Positions 22,695-30,570 of a DNA stretch of 34,575 bases are shown piece after piece; the stretch's first letter is position 1, and every line of letters begins with the position of its first letter. The position numbers and the translations under genes were made by a program. The DNA is from Burkholderiales bacterium (GTDB taxonomy: Bacteria > Pseudomonadota > Gammaproteobacteria > Burkholderiales > Burkholderiaceae_C): positions 1-34,575 of the forward strand of contig JABEVE010000066.1 of NCBI GenBank assembly GCA_013044035.1, written 5' to 3'. The notes beneath the pieces were generated by a model. The model did no database searches, was not told where the DNA came from, and saw nothing but the letters and a program-made list of their open reading frames with translations.

Positions 22695-24067
22695 CGCAGG
22701 GCTCCCTGTCGGGCCGAATCGGCCGCATGCAAGGCCTCGAGGGACCGTCCGGTCGTGGACGTGCCGAACAAACCGACCACCGCGGACACCACCAGCCAGC
22801 ACGCGGCGATGTAAATGAACACGCTGCCGTATCCATAGGCCTCGAACAGCGTGCTGACCACGAAGGGGCCCAGCACGTTGGCCAGTCGGCCCACGCCGTA
22901 GGTCAGGCCCATGCCGGTGGAGCGCACATCAGTCGGGAACATCTCCGGCGTATAAGTGTACAGGCCGACCGCCATGGCCTGGATGCTGAGCATCACCAGT
23001 CCTCCGAACACCAGGATCGCCACCGGCTGGAAGGACAGGCCGAAGCCCAGCCCGAACACCGCGATCAGGATGCCGTCGACGGTGATGAACCAGCGGCGCT
23101 CGAAACGCTCCACCAGGTACGACGCGAGAATGGCGCCCAGAGGATTGCACACGGCGATCACGCTGGAAAAGGTCAGCGAGTGCACGACCGAGAAACCGTG
23201 CTTGACCAGCAGGGTTGGAACCCAGGCGACGAAACCATAGAAGCCGAGAGTCTGGAACACCCACACCAGCAACAGGATGAAGGTGCGCTTGCGCTCCGCT
23301 GGCTCGAACAGCCGCGCCAGCGGAACCCTGCGGCCATAGTCGATTGGCTCGTGATGGACATGCGCAGCCGCCGGGATCGCGGGCACCGGGCGCGCGGCAG
23401 CAAGAGCTTCGAGTTCCTCCACGATGGCGAGCGCCTGCGCTTCACGGTTGCGGCGCAGCAGCCAGCGCGGGGACTCCTTCATGCGCGCGATGAACAGCAG
23501 CGCGAACAATCCCAGGCTGCCCCAGACAAATACGGTGCGCCAGCCCCACGACGCCATGGGCACGAAGGCCCTGGCGAACCAGGCCGTGGCCGGGATGCCC
23601 ACGAGACCCACCGTCATGATGCGTCCCATGGTCTTGCCGCGCACGCTCGCGGGGAAGAACTCGCTGACGTAGGTGTTGGCCGTCACCGTCATGCCCGACA
23701 AGCCCACGCCGGTGAGGAACCTGAAGGCCGCCAGCGACAGCACGTTCCACGACACCGCGTTGAGCAGCGAGAACAGCGCGTAGCACAGCACGGTCAGGAT
23801 CAGCGCACGCTTGCGCCCGATGGCGTCGGCCAGCCAGCCGGCCGTGACGGCACCGAGGAACATGCCGCCGAAGCTCGCGGAGGTGATGAAGGCCACCGCA
23901 CTGACCGCGATATGCCAGTCCTTCATGACCCCGGGCGCGGCGAAGGCGAAGGTGTTGAGATCGGCGAACTCGAAGAAGTACGCAAACGCAAGGGCCAGGA
24001 TGGCGATCCTGTGTGGTCGCGTGATCGGCAACCGATCCATCCGCTCACTGATGCTGGAATTTGACAT
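22691..24067 (-). CDS. MFS transporter, probable organic-acid/H+ symporter
   Basis: A 458-residue major-facilitator protein with about 12 transmembrane helices. AYFFEFADLNTFAFAAPGVM near 28-47 and GWLADAIGRKRAL near 82-94 (the loop 2-3 MFS motif) are visible, with a long His-containing central loop (about 235-260). Relatives are the aromatic-acid and metabolite H+ symporters that often lead catabolic operons. AGGAGA lies six bases before the ATG at 24067. First gene of a five-gene minus-strand unit; its stop overlaps the hydratase start, so it probably imports the substrate of the downstream enzymes. Confidence 0.9.
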   Translation of the reverse strand: MSNSSISERMDRLPITRPHRIAILALAFAYFFEFADLNTFAFAAPGVMKDWHIAVSAVAFITSASFGGMFLGAVTAGWLADAIGRKRALILTVLCYALFSLLNAVSWNVLSLAAFRFLTGVGLSGMTVTANTYVSEFFPASVRGKTMGRIMTVGLVGIPATAWFARAFVPMASWGWRTVFVWGSLGLFALLFIARMKESPRWLLRRNREAQALAIVEELEALAAARPVPAIPAAAHVHHEPIDYGRRVPLARLFEPAERKRTFILLLVWVFQTLGFYGFVAWVPTLLVKHGFSVVHSLTFSSVIAVCNPLGAILASYLVERFERRWFITVDGILIAVFGLGFGLSFQPVAILVFGGLVMLSIQAMAVGLYTYTPEMFPTDVRSTGMGLTYGVGRLANVLGPFVVSTLFEAYGYGSVFIYIAACWLVVSAVVGLFGTSTTGRSLEALHAADSARQGALR

Positions 24068-24732
24068 GGGTCTCCTGATCGCATTGTTGGGTTGACTGGC
24101 TCCGCATCCACGCCTGGTCGGATCGGCTCCATCCGGCGTGTGCACTGGACTCGAGCGCAGCCATTATGTTGAGCGATGGCGCCGGGGAGAATTGCATGCT
24201 TTGCATGACTTCATGCATGAGATGGCGCCCGGCGACAACACCGGGCAACGCCCGGCATTCGGCATGGCACGATGGGTTTCGGCTGCAGCCCTTGAGGCCA
24301 TGGCCCCCACTCGTGCCTCTGCGCTGGCCATCCCGTCGCACAGGCCCTCCCGTGATCCGCCTGCTGTCCGTGCATCGTCCTGCGCCGTCCGACGCGACAA
24401 GGCTGATCCGTTGCTTCGTGAACCTCTGCCACTCGCGGGGGTCGGACCCTGCCGCGGGATGCACGTCTTCAGGGCCGCTGGGCGCAGAGATCCCATGCAA
24501 GTTCATCTGGCCCCGATCGATTCGATCCTGCCCCCTGCGGCACTGACTCGCGGCAGGCCTCGGCGACCCTGCACACGGCGCGCTCACACATCGCGGGACT
24601 GAACGTCGGTGACTGCGCCGTGGCTCCAGCGTGATGATGGTGTGACCGGACCACGTTGCATGAGGGCGAGGCCGACGCGTCGAGATCATTCGACGCCATG
24701 GGCGAGCGCTTCCCAACTGTGTCCATCTGACG
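24068..24732. other. Long leader/intergenic region upstream of the CoA-dependent operon
   Basis: 665 bp. Several overlapping open frames occur on both strands, none with family sequence or a good start. A perfect palindrome lies at 24202-24217. The length is unusual for this compact window, so a lost gene or long control region is possible. Confidence 0.5.
24202..24217. promoter_or_regulatory. Perfect palindrome, candidate operator of the MFS/CoA-transferase operon
   Basis: TGCATGA-CT-TCATGCA is a perfect 7+2+7 dyad centred 142 bp upstream of the transporter ATG. Another GCATGC lies ten bases to the left. It is a plausible site for the LysR protein encoded at the other end of the cluster. 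Confidence 0.45.
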
Positions 24733-24767
24733 AAAAAGCCGGCGACGGATGACTCCGACGCCGGCTT
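24733..24767 (-). terminator. Rho-independent terminator after the tandem chalcone-isomerase-like genes
   Basis: On the minus strand AAGCCGGCG pairs with CGCCGGCTT across a 14-base loop (4 further bases can pair partly), followed by TTTTT. It lies 36 bp after the stop at 24804. Confidence 0.85.
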
Positions 24768-24803
24768 GCCCCCACAGGATGCCGCCTTGAGGCCGCAACC
24801 TGA

Positions 24804-25412
24804 TCACATGGTTTTTCCTGGCTTTGCGCAACCCAGGCAGTGCGCCGAGGGATGGTTTTCCCGTTGCACGGCAGCGCTGTTGATGATCCGGGCCGGAAGG
24901 GCGCGGGCGATGCTGTCGAACAGTTCGGGACCGCCGATCGGCGCCGATTTCAGGCCATTCGGCACCATCACATAGGTGCCTTGCTTGTTGAAGAAGCGAA
25001 GCGACACGGTTTCGCCGGCGCCGATAGTCTTGACGCTTTTGAACATGGCTTGCATCTTCGCCAGATCGGGCCCGTAGCCTTTGTACGCGGCCGCCGAGAC
25101 GCTCTTTTTCACCAGCGCGTCGATGGCGTCGCCGAGCTGGGCGCCACCCATCGGCTTGACGGGGATCAACCGCAGCTCCTTCATGCTCGCCGTCATGATG
25201 GCCGAGTTGGAGGTGGTGTTCTCGGGCACATACAGCGCCGCGGCCAGGCTGTGGCCGGCGAGGTTGACCACGCCCGCGCCATTGATCCACAGCGGCACGC
25301 CATCAGCGGGTGCCGACTGCTCGACGGACACGCCGCCGACCTGGATGGCAGCGTCGGCGTTGACGGTGGCAAAGATTGCGGCCAGTGCCGTGAACAACAT
25401 CAGTTTTCTCAT
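24804..25412 (-). CDS. Exported chalcone-isomerase-like protein (second of a tandem pair)
   Basis: A 202-residue protein with a Sec signal (about 1-22, ending ADA-A). A bacterial chalcone-isomerase-like domain covers about 24-180 (NGAGVVNLAGHSLAAALYVPE, in pieces; then KELRLIPVKPMGGAQLGDAI). Real isomerase chemistry is not expected for this periplasmic group, whose role is unknown. The C-terminus departs from the usual FxxLLxIWLGxxP ending: it reads LPARIINSAAVQ and then a tail with HCLGC. GAGGAG before the ATG at 25412 is a strong ribosome site. It follows its paralogue by 185 bp. Confidence 0.83.
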   Translation of the reverse strand: MRKLMLFTALAAIFATVNADAAIQVGGVSVEQSAPADGVPLWINGAGVVNLAGHSLAAALYVPENTTSNSAIMTASMKELRLIPVKPMGGAQLGDAIDALVKKSVSAAAYKGYGPDLAKMQAMFKSVKTIGAGETVSLRFFNKQGTYVMVPNGLKSAPIGGPELFDSIARALPARIINSAAVQRENHPSAHCLGCAKPGKTM

Positions 25413-25597
25413 GGGCGACTCCTCGGGTGGTGCTCGCTGATGCAAGCTATATAAGCGCATGATTATTCACCGACTGCGCCCCAGCGTCGTGCGATTTCGC
25501 AACAAGCTGTGAGCATCCGCAATCTTGCGGCCGGTTTTCGGGCGAATCACGCGGGTCAACGGGGAGCGGACCGCGGCCGCCAGGCCGCACCCACCCC

Positions 25598-26212
25598 TCA
25601 TTGGCTCACGGCAGCGTCGCCGAGCAAGGCGCTTTTCAAGCGCGTCTCAGCGGGATTCTTGCCAAGCCAGATCTTCAGCAGCGCCTTGAAAAAATCGGGA
25701 TCGGTGTAGGGCGCACCGGCAGGCACGCCGTCGATGTCGATCACCGTTCCGTGTCCTGGAACGAACCGCAGCGTGACGACTTCGCCGGTCTTGAGGTCGC
25801 GCTTTTGCGCGAAGAGGCCGCCCAGTCGGGCCAGGCTCGGAATCAGCCCGCCGAATTCCTCCGCCGAGACGTTGTTCTGGATGCCTTCGGTGAGCTTCTT
25901 GCCCAGTTCCGAGCCGGTGACGTCGCGCAACATCACCAGGCGCATCTCCTTCGGCCCCGGCATATCGAGCGCCGTCTGGGCGTTGCCGGTTTTCTGCGGC
26001 AGGTAGAGCGCGGCGACATACACCTTGAAAAACAGGAAATAGCGTGTCCCCACTCCGTTGAGAGGAAGCGTTTTTCCGCCCAGTTGTTGGGTTTCGTCCA
26101 CCGGCACGCCATGAATGTCCAGGGCATGGGCGGCCTGAAGGGTGAGGATTTGCAGGGCGGCAGCACAGACTGCGGCTGCGAAAAGACGCGGGGCAAGGCG
26201 GCGGGTGGTCAT
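25598..26212 (-). CDS. Exported chalcone-isomerase-like protein (first of a tandem pair)
   Basis: A 204-residue protein with a Sec signal (about 1-31, ending AAHA-L). The chalcone-isomerase-like domain is complete: GVGTRYFLFFKVYVAALYLP (53-72), then PKEMRLVMLRDVTGSELGK and the C-terminal FFKALLKIWLGKNPAETRLK. The family occurs widely in proteobacteria; no enzymatic activity is established for it. AGGAGA lies five bases before the ATG at 26212. It shares fold and order of motifs with the next gene but clearly diverged, so the pair is an old duplication. Confidence 0.86.
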   Translation of the reverse strand: MTTRRLAPRLFAAAVCAAALQILTLQAAHALDIHGVPVDETQQLGGKTLPLNGVGTRYFLFFKVYVAALYLPQKTGNAQTALDMPGPKEMRLVMLRDVTGSELGKKLTEGIQNNVSAEEFGGLIPSLARLGGLFAQKRDLKTGEVVTLRFVPGHGTVIDIDGVPAGAPYTDPDFFKALLKIWLGKNPAETRLKSALLGDAAVSQ

Positions 26213-26635
26213 GGAGTCTCCTGAAGTCTCGGGATAAAAAAGCACGATCGTTCAGTTTCCGACAATTCAGCCGGTCTGGCAATCCGTGCATCACCCCAAT
26301 GCGGTGCCAAGGTCGATGCAGCCGACGCTCCCGGCAACGAGCGCCATGCAAGCTCGACAGGCCGCAGCGCGCGCGGCAGCGACCTGCGGGTTTGCTACAG
26401 TCAAGTTCATCGCGCCGAGGGGCCGATCGAGGCCCGCACACCTTCATGTTCATCCATCGCAAGCATGTTTCCGGTTCCGCAGACCGGGGAGCCTGGCCCT
26501 GGCGGCCCGACTCCCGACTTGCTGACGCTGCTTGAGCGCCGCGCGCGCTGCCAGCGGCCCCACTTCGCGGCTGGCCACGGCCGGCCGCAGCAGATGAACC
26601 TGGCGGCCACCACCGGCCGCGCCTGAGAAGACGCC
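26213..26635. other. Intergenic region between the chalcone-isomerase-like pair and trpE
   Basis: 423 bp. An extended -10 (TGCTACAGT, 26393-26401) could start a leader of about 230 nt for trpE. The leader holds a 29-codon frame (26446-26535) with Trp-Pro-Trp and several GC-rich hairpins. No family-level gene is seen. Confidence 0.4.
26446..26535 (+). CDS. Possible leader peptide before trpE (29 aa)
   Basis: Starts at ATG 26446 and contains WPW at residues 17-19, 100 bp before trpE. GC-rich, mutually exclusive hairpins follow (about 26570-26625). There is no ribosome site and no run of U, so a Trp attenuator is only a possibility. Confidence 0.2.
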   Translation: MFIHRKHVSGSADRGAWPWRPDSRLADAA

Positions 26636-28135
26636 ATGACCGAACTCGAATTTCAAGCCCTGGCCCGCGAGGGCTACAACCGCATCGCCCTGGTTTCCGA
26701 GGCTTTCGCCGACCTGGAAACGCCGCTGTCGCTTTACCTGAAACTGGCCCACCCGACCCAGGGCGGGCGCAACACGTTCCTGCTGGAGTCCGTGGTCGGC
26801 GGCGAGCGTTTTGGCCGCTACTCCTTCATTGGCCTGTCCGCGAGCACCGAACTGCGGGTGAAGAACGGCATCTCCCAGGTGCTGCGGGGTGGCACGGTGA
26901 TTGAGACCTCCGAGCAGCCGCCGCTGGATTTCATCGAGGCGTACTACGCCCGCTTCAACGTCGCGCTGCCGACCGGCATGCCGCGGTTTTGTGGCGGGCT
27001 GGCCGGCTACTTCGGCTACGACGCGGCGCGCTACATCGAGCCCAAGCTGATGGCCTCGGCTGCCAAGAATCCCAAGCCCGACCCGCTGGACCTGCCCGAC
27101 ATCCTGCTGCTGCTGAGCGAGGAGCTGGCCGTGATCGACAACCTCACGGGTCGGCTGTACCTCATCGTCTACGCCGACCCGGCCCAGCCCGAGGCCTATG
27201 GCCGCGCCCGCTCGCGGCTGCAAACCCTGCGCGAACACTTGCGCTATTCGGTCGCGGCGCCCCCCATGATGCGCAGCACGGTGACGCCAACCGAGCGGGA
27301 GTTCGGCAAAGCCGACTACCTGCAGGCGGTGGCGCAAGCGAAGGAGTTGATTGCCGCCGGCGACTTCATGCAGGTGCAAGTGGGACAGCGCCTGCGCAAG
27401 CGTTATGCCGAGCCGCCGCTGTCGCTCTACCGAGCGCTGCGCTCGATCAACCCGTCGCCTTACATGTACTTCTACAACTTCGGCGACTTCCAGGTGGTGG
27501 GCTCTTCGCCAGAAATTCTGGTGCGGCAAGAAGCGGTGGCGGGCGGCGAGAAAGTCACCATCCGGCCGCTGGCCGGCACCCGCCCGCGCGGCACCAACAG
27601 TGAAGACGATGCGCGCCACGAGCGGGAGTTGCTGGCCGACCCGAAGGAGCGCGCCGAGCATCTGATGCTCATCGACCTGGCGCGCAACGATCTCGGTCGC
27701 ATCGCCCAGACCGGCAGCGTGAAGGTGACCGAAGCCTTTGCCATCGAACGCTACTCGCATGTGATGCACATCGTCAGCAATGTCGAGGGCCTGCTCAAAC
27801 CGGGCCTTTCGGCGCTCGACGTGCTGCGCGCCACCTTCCCCGCCGGCACGCTGTCGGGCGCGCCCAAGATTCGCGCGATGGAGGTCATCGACGCACTCGA
27901 GCCCACGCGCCGGGGCCTGTACGGCGGCGCCGTGGGCTACTGGAGTTTCGCCGGAGACATGGACCTGGCCATTGCCATCCGCACCGGCATCATCAAGAAC
28001 CACTGGCTTTATGTGCAAGCCGCCGCCGGCGTGGTGGCCGACTCGGTGCCCGAGATGGAATGGCGCGAGACCGAAGCCAAGGCACGCGCCGTGCTGCGCG
28101 CCGCCGAGCAAGTGCAGGAAGGGCTCGACGGTTAA
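26636..28135 (+). CDS. trpE: Anthranilate synthase component I
   Basis: Chorismate-using enzyme that makes anthranilate with TrpG, the first step of tryptophan synthesis. 499 residues, normal length. The feedback tryptophan site LLES...S is present (LLESVVGGERFGRYSF, about 43-58). The chorismate-binding core has RPLAGTRPRGT, ERAEHLMLIDLARNDLGRIA, SHVMHIVSNV and TFPAGTLSGAPKIRAMEVID, with the catalytic Glu/His regions in the usual order. The ATG at 26636 has GAGAAG upstream. The expected trpG-trpD-trpC are not adjacent; a GST follows 244 bp on, so component II lies elsewhere. Confidence 0.96.
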   Translation: MTELEFQALAREGYNRIALVSEAFADLETPLSLYLKLAHPTQGGRNTFLLESVVGGERFGRYSFIGLSASTELRVKNGISQVLRGGTVIETSEQPPLDFIEAYYARFNVALPTGMPRFCGGLAGYFGYDAARYIEPKLMASAAKNPKPDPLDLPDILLLLSEELAVIDNLTGRLYLIVYADPAQPEAYGRARSRLQTLREHLRYSVAAPPMMRSTVTPTEREFGKADYLQAVAQAKELIAAGDFMQVQVGQRLRKRYAEPPLSLYRALRSINPSPYMYFYNFGDFQVVGSSPEILVRQEAVAGGEKVTIRPLAGTRPRGTNSEDDARHERELLADPKERAEHLMLIDLARNDLGRIAQTGSVKVTEAFAIERYSHVMHIVSNVEGLLKPGLSALDVLRATFPAGTLSGAPKIRAMEVIDALEPTRRGLYGGAVGYWSFAGDMDLAIAIRTGIIKNHWLYVQAAAGVVADSVPEMEWRETEAKARAVLRAAEQVQEGLDG

Positions 28136-28150
28136 GGCCTTGTTGGCACA

Positions 28151-28183
28151 GCTCGCGGGCTGAGGCTGCCTCGCTCCGCGAGC
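28151..28183 (+). terminator. Hairpin after trpE
   Basis: GCTCGCGG (28151-28158) pairs perfectly with CCGCGAGC (28176-28183), 15 bp after the trpE stop. There is no U-tract, so it may only protect the 3' end. Confidence 0.35.
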
Positions 28184-28379
28184 CCGGAGCAGTGCCGAGA
28201 ATGTGTGGGCCGCCCCAAGCCCTCTTGCCCCACATGCAGGTGCTTCCCTGACGCAGCGGCCCAGGCGCGGCGCCGGGTCCGCATCTGCAAAAACCTTGGC
28301 TGCGGACTAGCATCAACATCCTTTGTTGTCGTTGCGGCGCCTTGAAGCTTCGGCCGCGCGGCCCAACCTGGAGACTTGC

Positions 28380-28994
28380 ATGAAACTGTATTTCAGCCCC
28401 GGATCCTGTTCCCTCTCACCCCGCATCGTGCTCAGCGAACTGGGCTTGCCGACTGACATGGTGAAAGTGAACCTGCAGACCAAGACCTTGGACGGCGGCG
28501 GCGATTTCCGCGCCATCAATCCCAAAGGCTACGTACCCGTGTTGCAACTCGACGACGGCAGCATCCTGACCGAAGGCCCCGCCATCGTGCAGTACCTGGC
28601 CGACCGCAAGCCCGAAGCCAAGCTCGCCCCCGCCAATGGCACGATGGAGCGTTACCGCCTGCAGGAGTGGCTGAATTTCATCTCCACCGAGTTACACAAG
28701 CAGTTCAGCCCGCTGTTCAACCCGGCCTCCACCGACGCGGTGAAAGAGGCGCAAAAGCAGCGGCTCGGCGAGCGCTTCAACTTCATCAGCCAGACGCTCT
28801 CCAAGCAGGACTATCTCCTGCCTTCGGGCTTTTCCGTGGCTGACGTCTACCTCTACACAGTGCTGGCCTGGACCGGCGCCACCGGCCCCGCACTGACGAC
28901 TTGGCCTGCGCTGCAAGCCTTCATGACCCGCATGCAAGCCCGGCCCGGTGTGGCCGCAGCCCTGGCTGCGGACCGCGATGCAAAAAAAGGCTGA
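28380..28994 (+). CDS. gstA: Glutathione S-transferase, beta class
   Basis: A 204-residue cytosolic GST. MKLYFSPGSCSLSPRIVLSE at the N-terminus carries Cys10, the beta-class residue that forms the mixed disulfide with glutathione. NPKGYVPVLQLDDGSILTEGPAIVQYLAD (in pieces, about 43-72) holds the cis-Pro and the Glu-Ser-like GSH site. The all-helical C-terminal domain has the N-capping FSVADVYLY. GGAG lies seven bases before the ATG at 28380. Role: detoxification or redox defence; the substrate is not predictable. Appears to be a single-gene unit. Confidence 0.93.
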   Translation: MKLYFSPGSCSLSPRIVLSELGLPTDMVKVNLQTKTLDGGGDFRAINPKGYVPVLQLDDGSILTEGPAIVQYLADRKPEAKLAPANGTMERYRLQEWLNFISTELHKQFSPLFNPASTDAVKEAQKQRLGERFNFISQTLSKQDYLLPSGFSVADVYLYTVLAWTGATGPALTTWPALQAFMTRMQARPGVAAALAADRDAKKG

Positions 28995-29202
28995 GGCGCA
29001 AGCCTGGAGAGGCTCGCCCCGAGCGCAACCGCAAGCAGGATCCCGTTCTGAGCGCCCTCATGGTCGGCCCGCTCGCCGGCGCCCCATCGGGGCTCAGGAA
29101 GCCTGGAGCCGACCGGCTATTCCCTGAGTCTTCCCAGTCCCCCCATCGTCGCGCTCCCGGTGCGCAGGGGACCGGCCATCGAAGCGCCTTGGAGGGTTGG
29201 TG

Positions 29203-30141
29203 ATGAGCCGCCGGGTTGCGCTCCCAAGTTCTGGTTCTGCCCGAACGGGCGGCGCACTGGTCGGCAATTTGGCCAGCAGCCTGCTGTGGACCACCCAGCC
29301 GCTTGCCATCGGCCTCACGGCGGCCAGTGTTCCACCCTTGCTGCAGGCCTCGGTGGCAACCACCTCGGCGCTGTTCCTGGTGTGGCTGTGGACGCGCTGG
29401 CGCAATGTGCCGGTGTTCGCGCAGGACGACACCCTCGCCCCCGGTGCCCTGCTCGGCCTGCTGTTCAGCGCCCGTCTGGGCCTGATGTATCTCGCCTTGG
29501 TGCTCCTGCCGGTGCCGCAGGCCGTCGCGCTGGTCTTCGCCGCGCTTGTGGGGGCACAAGCCTGTCTGAGTCTCTGGGAGGTGCTCCGCCGAGGCCGTGG
29601 GCTGCGCGCCCGGTCTGCGCAGTCTGGCATGAGGCCGCTGGCTGGCTTGGCCCTTGCGGCGGCCGGTTTGCTGCTGGCCGCTCACGCGGCAGCGGCCGCC
29701 AGCCTCGCCGTCGCCCTGCTGGCTGGTGGGGTCTGGGCGATAGAGGCCCGCATCGCGCGCGGCCCGAGGCTGATGCATTGCGGCGGTGAGAAAATCCTGT
29801 TCTATCAACTCATCGGCGCGGCAGTGGTGCTGCCCGTGGCTTCAGTGGCGGCAGGCGAAAACTGGCTGGCACATCCAAGCAGCGTTGGTTGGGCCGCGCT
29901 CGGTGCGCAGGTGTTGCTGGGTGGTCTGGCCTTGCCGCTGCTGTGGTTCGCGCCCGGCGTCGCACAACGTCCCAGGCCCCTGGCCACGCTGATGCGGCTT
30001 GCGCCGCTGGCCACGGTGCTGATGGCCTGGTGTTTCAATGCCTGGATTGCTCGGGGTTTGATGGCACAACCCGATGCCACGGTGTTGGCTGGCTGCCTGC
30101 TACTCACGGCGGCCGCCTGGTTCACCACACGCCGGGAATGA
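29203..30141 (+). CDS. DMT-superfamily membrane transporter
   Basis: A 312-residue protein with about ten hydrophobic helices in two halves (about 20-130 and 145-310). The sequence is Ala/Leu-rich with short loops, as in EamA-type exporters, but diverged from the copy at 6434. The ATG at 29203 is preferred because GGAGGG ends six bases before it; TTG or GTG just upstream would touch the ribosome site. The 3' end overlaps the ICMT-like gene by 20 bp in convergent arrangement. Substrate unknown. Confidence 0.78.
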   Translation: MSRRVALPSSGSARTGGALVGNLASSLLWTTQPLAIGLTAASVPPLLQASVATTSALFLVWLWTRWRNVPVFAQDDTLAPGALLGLLFSARLGLMYLALVLLPVPQAVALVFAALVGAQACLSLWEVLRRGRGLRARSAQSGMRPLAGLALAAAGLLLAAHAAAAASLAVALLAGGVWAIEARIARGPRLMHCGGEKILFYQLIGAAVVLPVASVAAGENWLAHPSSVGWAALGAQVLLGGLALPLLWFAPGVAQRPRPLATLMRLAPLATVLMAWCFNAWIARGLMAQPDATVLAGCLLLTAAAWFTTRRE

Positions 30142-30568
30142 AGCGCCGGGTGCGCTGGGCGTACGCCGCGTAATCCGGCCAGCGCTGGCGCAACAGGCGC
30201 TCTTCCAGCGCCGCCTTGAAATGCAGCACGATCAACAGCCATAACCAAAGGCCGGCCTGAACGAGGCTGTGTGACCCCGCCGCGACCCCCGCCATGCCCA
30301 GCAGCAGTGCCACGTACATGGGGTGGCGCACCCACGCGTAAGGCCCGCCCGTGATGAGTTGCCCCCCGGACTTGGGCTCGGGACGGATGTTGAAATTGCC
30401 CGGGCGGTTGTTGACGAACACCCAGAGTCCGAGAGCGAGGGCGGCGAGGCCCAGGAGGATGGCGAGTGCATGCCAGCGCCAGTCGGCGGGCCACAACACC
30501 ATGGCGGCAATCAGCACGAACTGCGCCGCAACCCACAAGCGCGACTGCAGCCCGATCGGCAGATCCAT
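30122..30568 (-). CDS. Isoprenylcysteine carboxyl methyltransferase-like membrane methyltransferase
   Basis: A 148-residue integral membrane protein of the ICMT/PEMT group. About four helices are visible. The SAM-binding signature GGPYAWVRHPMY lies at 74-85 and the C-terminal LEERLLRQRWPDYAAYAQRTRRFIP at 121-145 (in pieces), both diagnostic. Bacterial members methylate lipids or unknown small molecules; the substrate is not known. I use the ATG at 30568; a GTG two codons earlier (30574) overlaps the stop of the hotdog gene as GTGA. Either way the two genes are coupled. Confidence 0.86.
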   Translation of the reverse strand: MDLPIGLQSRLWVAAQFVLIAAMVLWPADWRWHALAILLGLAALALGLWVFVNNRPGNFNIRPEPKSGGQLITGGPYAWVRHPMYVALLLGMAGVAAGSHSLVQAGLWLWLLIVLHFKAALEERLLRQRWPDYAAYAQRTRRFIPGVW

Positions 30569-30570
30569 GT

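Noticed and set aside
24269-24290. TGGCACGATGGGTTTC resembling a sigma-54 promoter
   Set aside because: Lacks the GC of the -12 element, and no gene starts downstream on that strand.
24138-24602. Open frame of 154 codons upstream of the MFS operon
   Set aside because: Composition is non-coding-like, with no family sequence and competing frames on both strands.
25573-25588. GCGGCC/GGCCGC hairpin between the two chalcone-isomerase-like genes
   Set aside because: No T-run follows; a NotI-like GC dyad is expected by chance in this GC-rich DNA.
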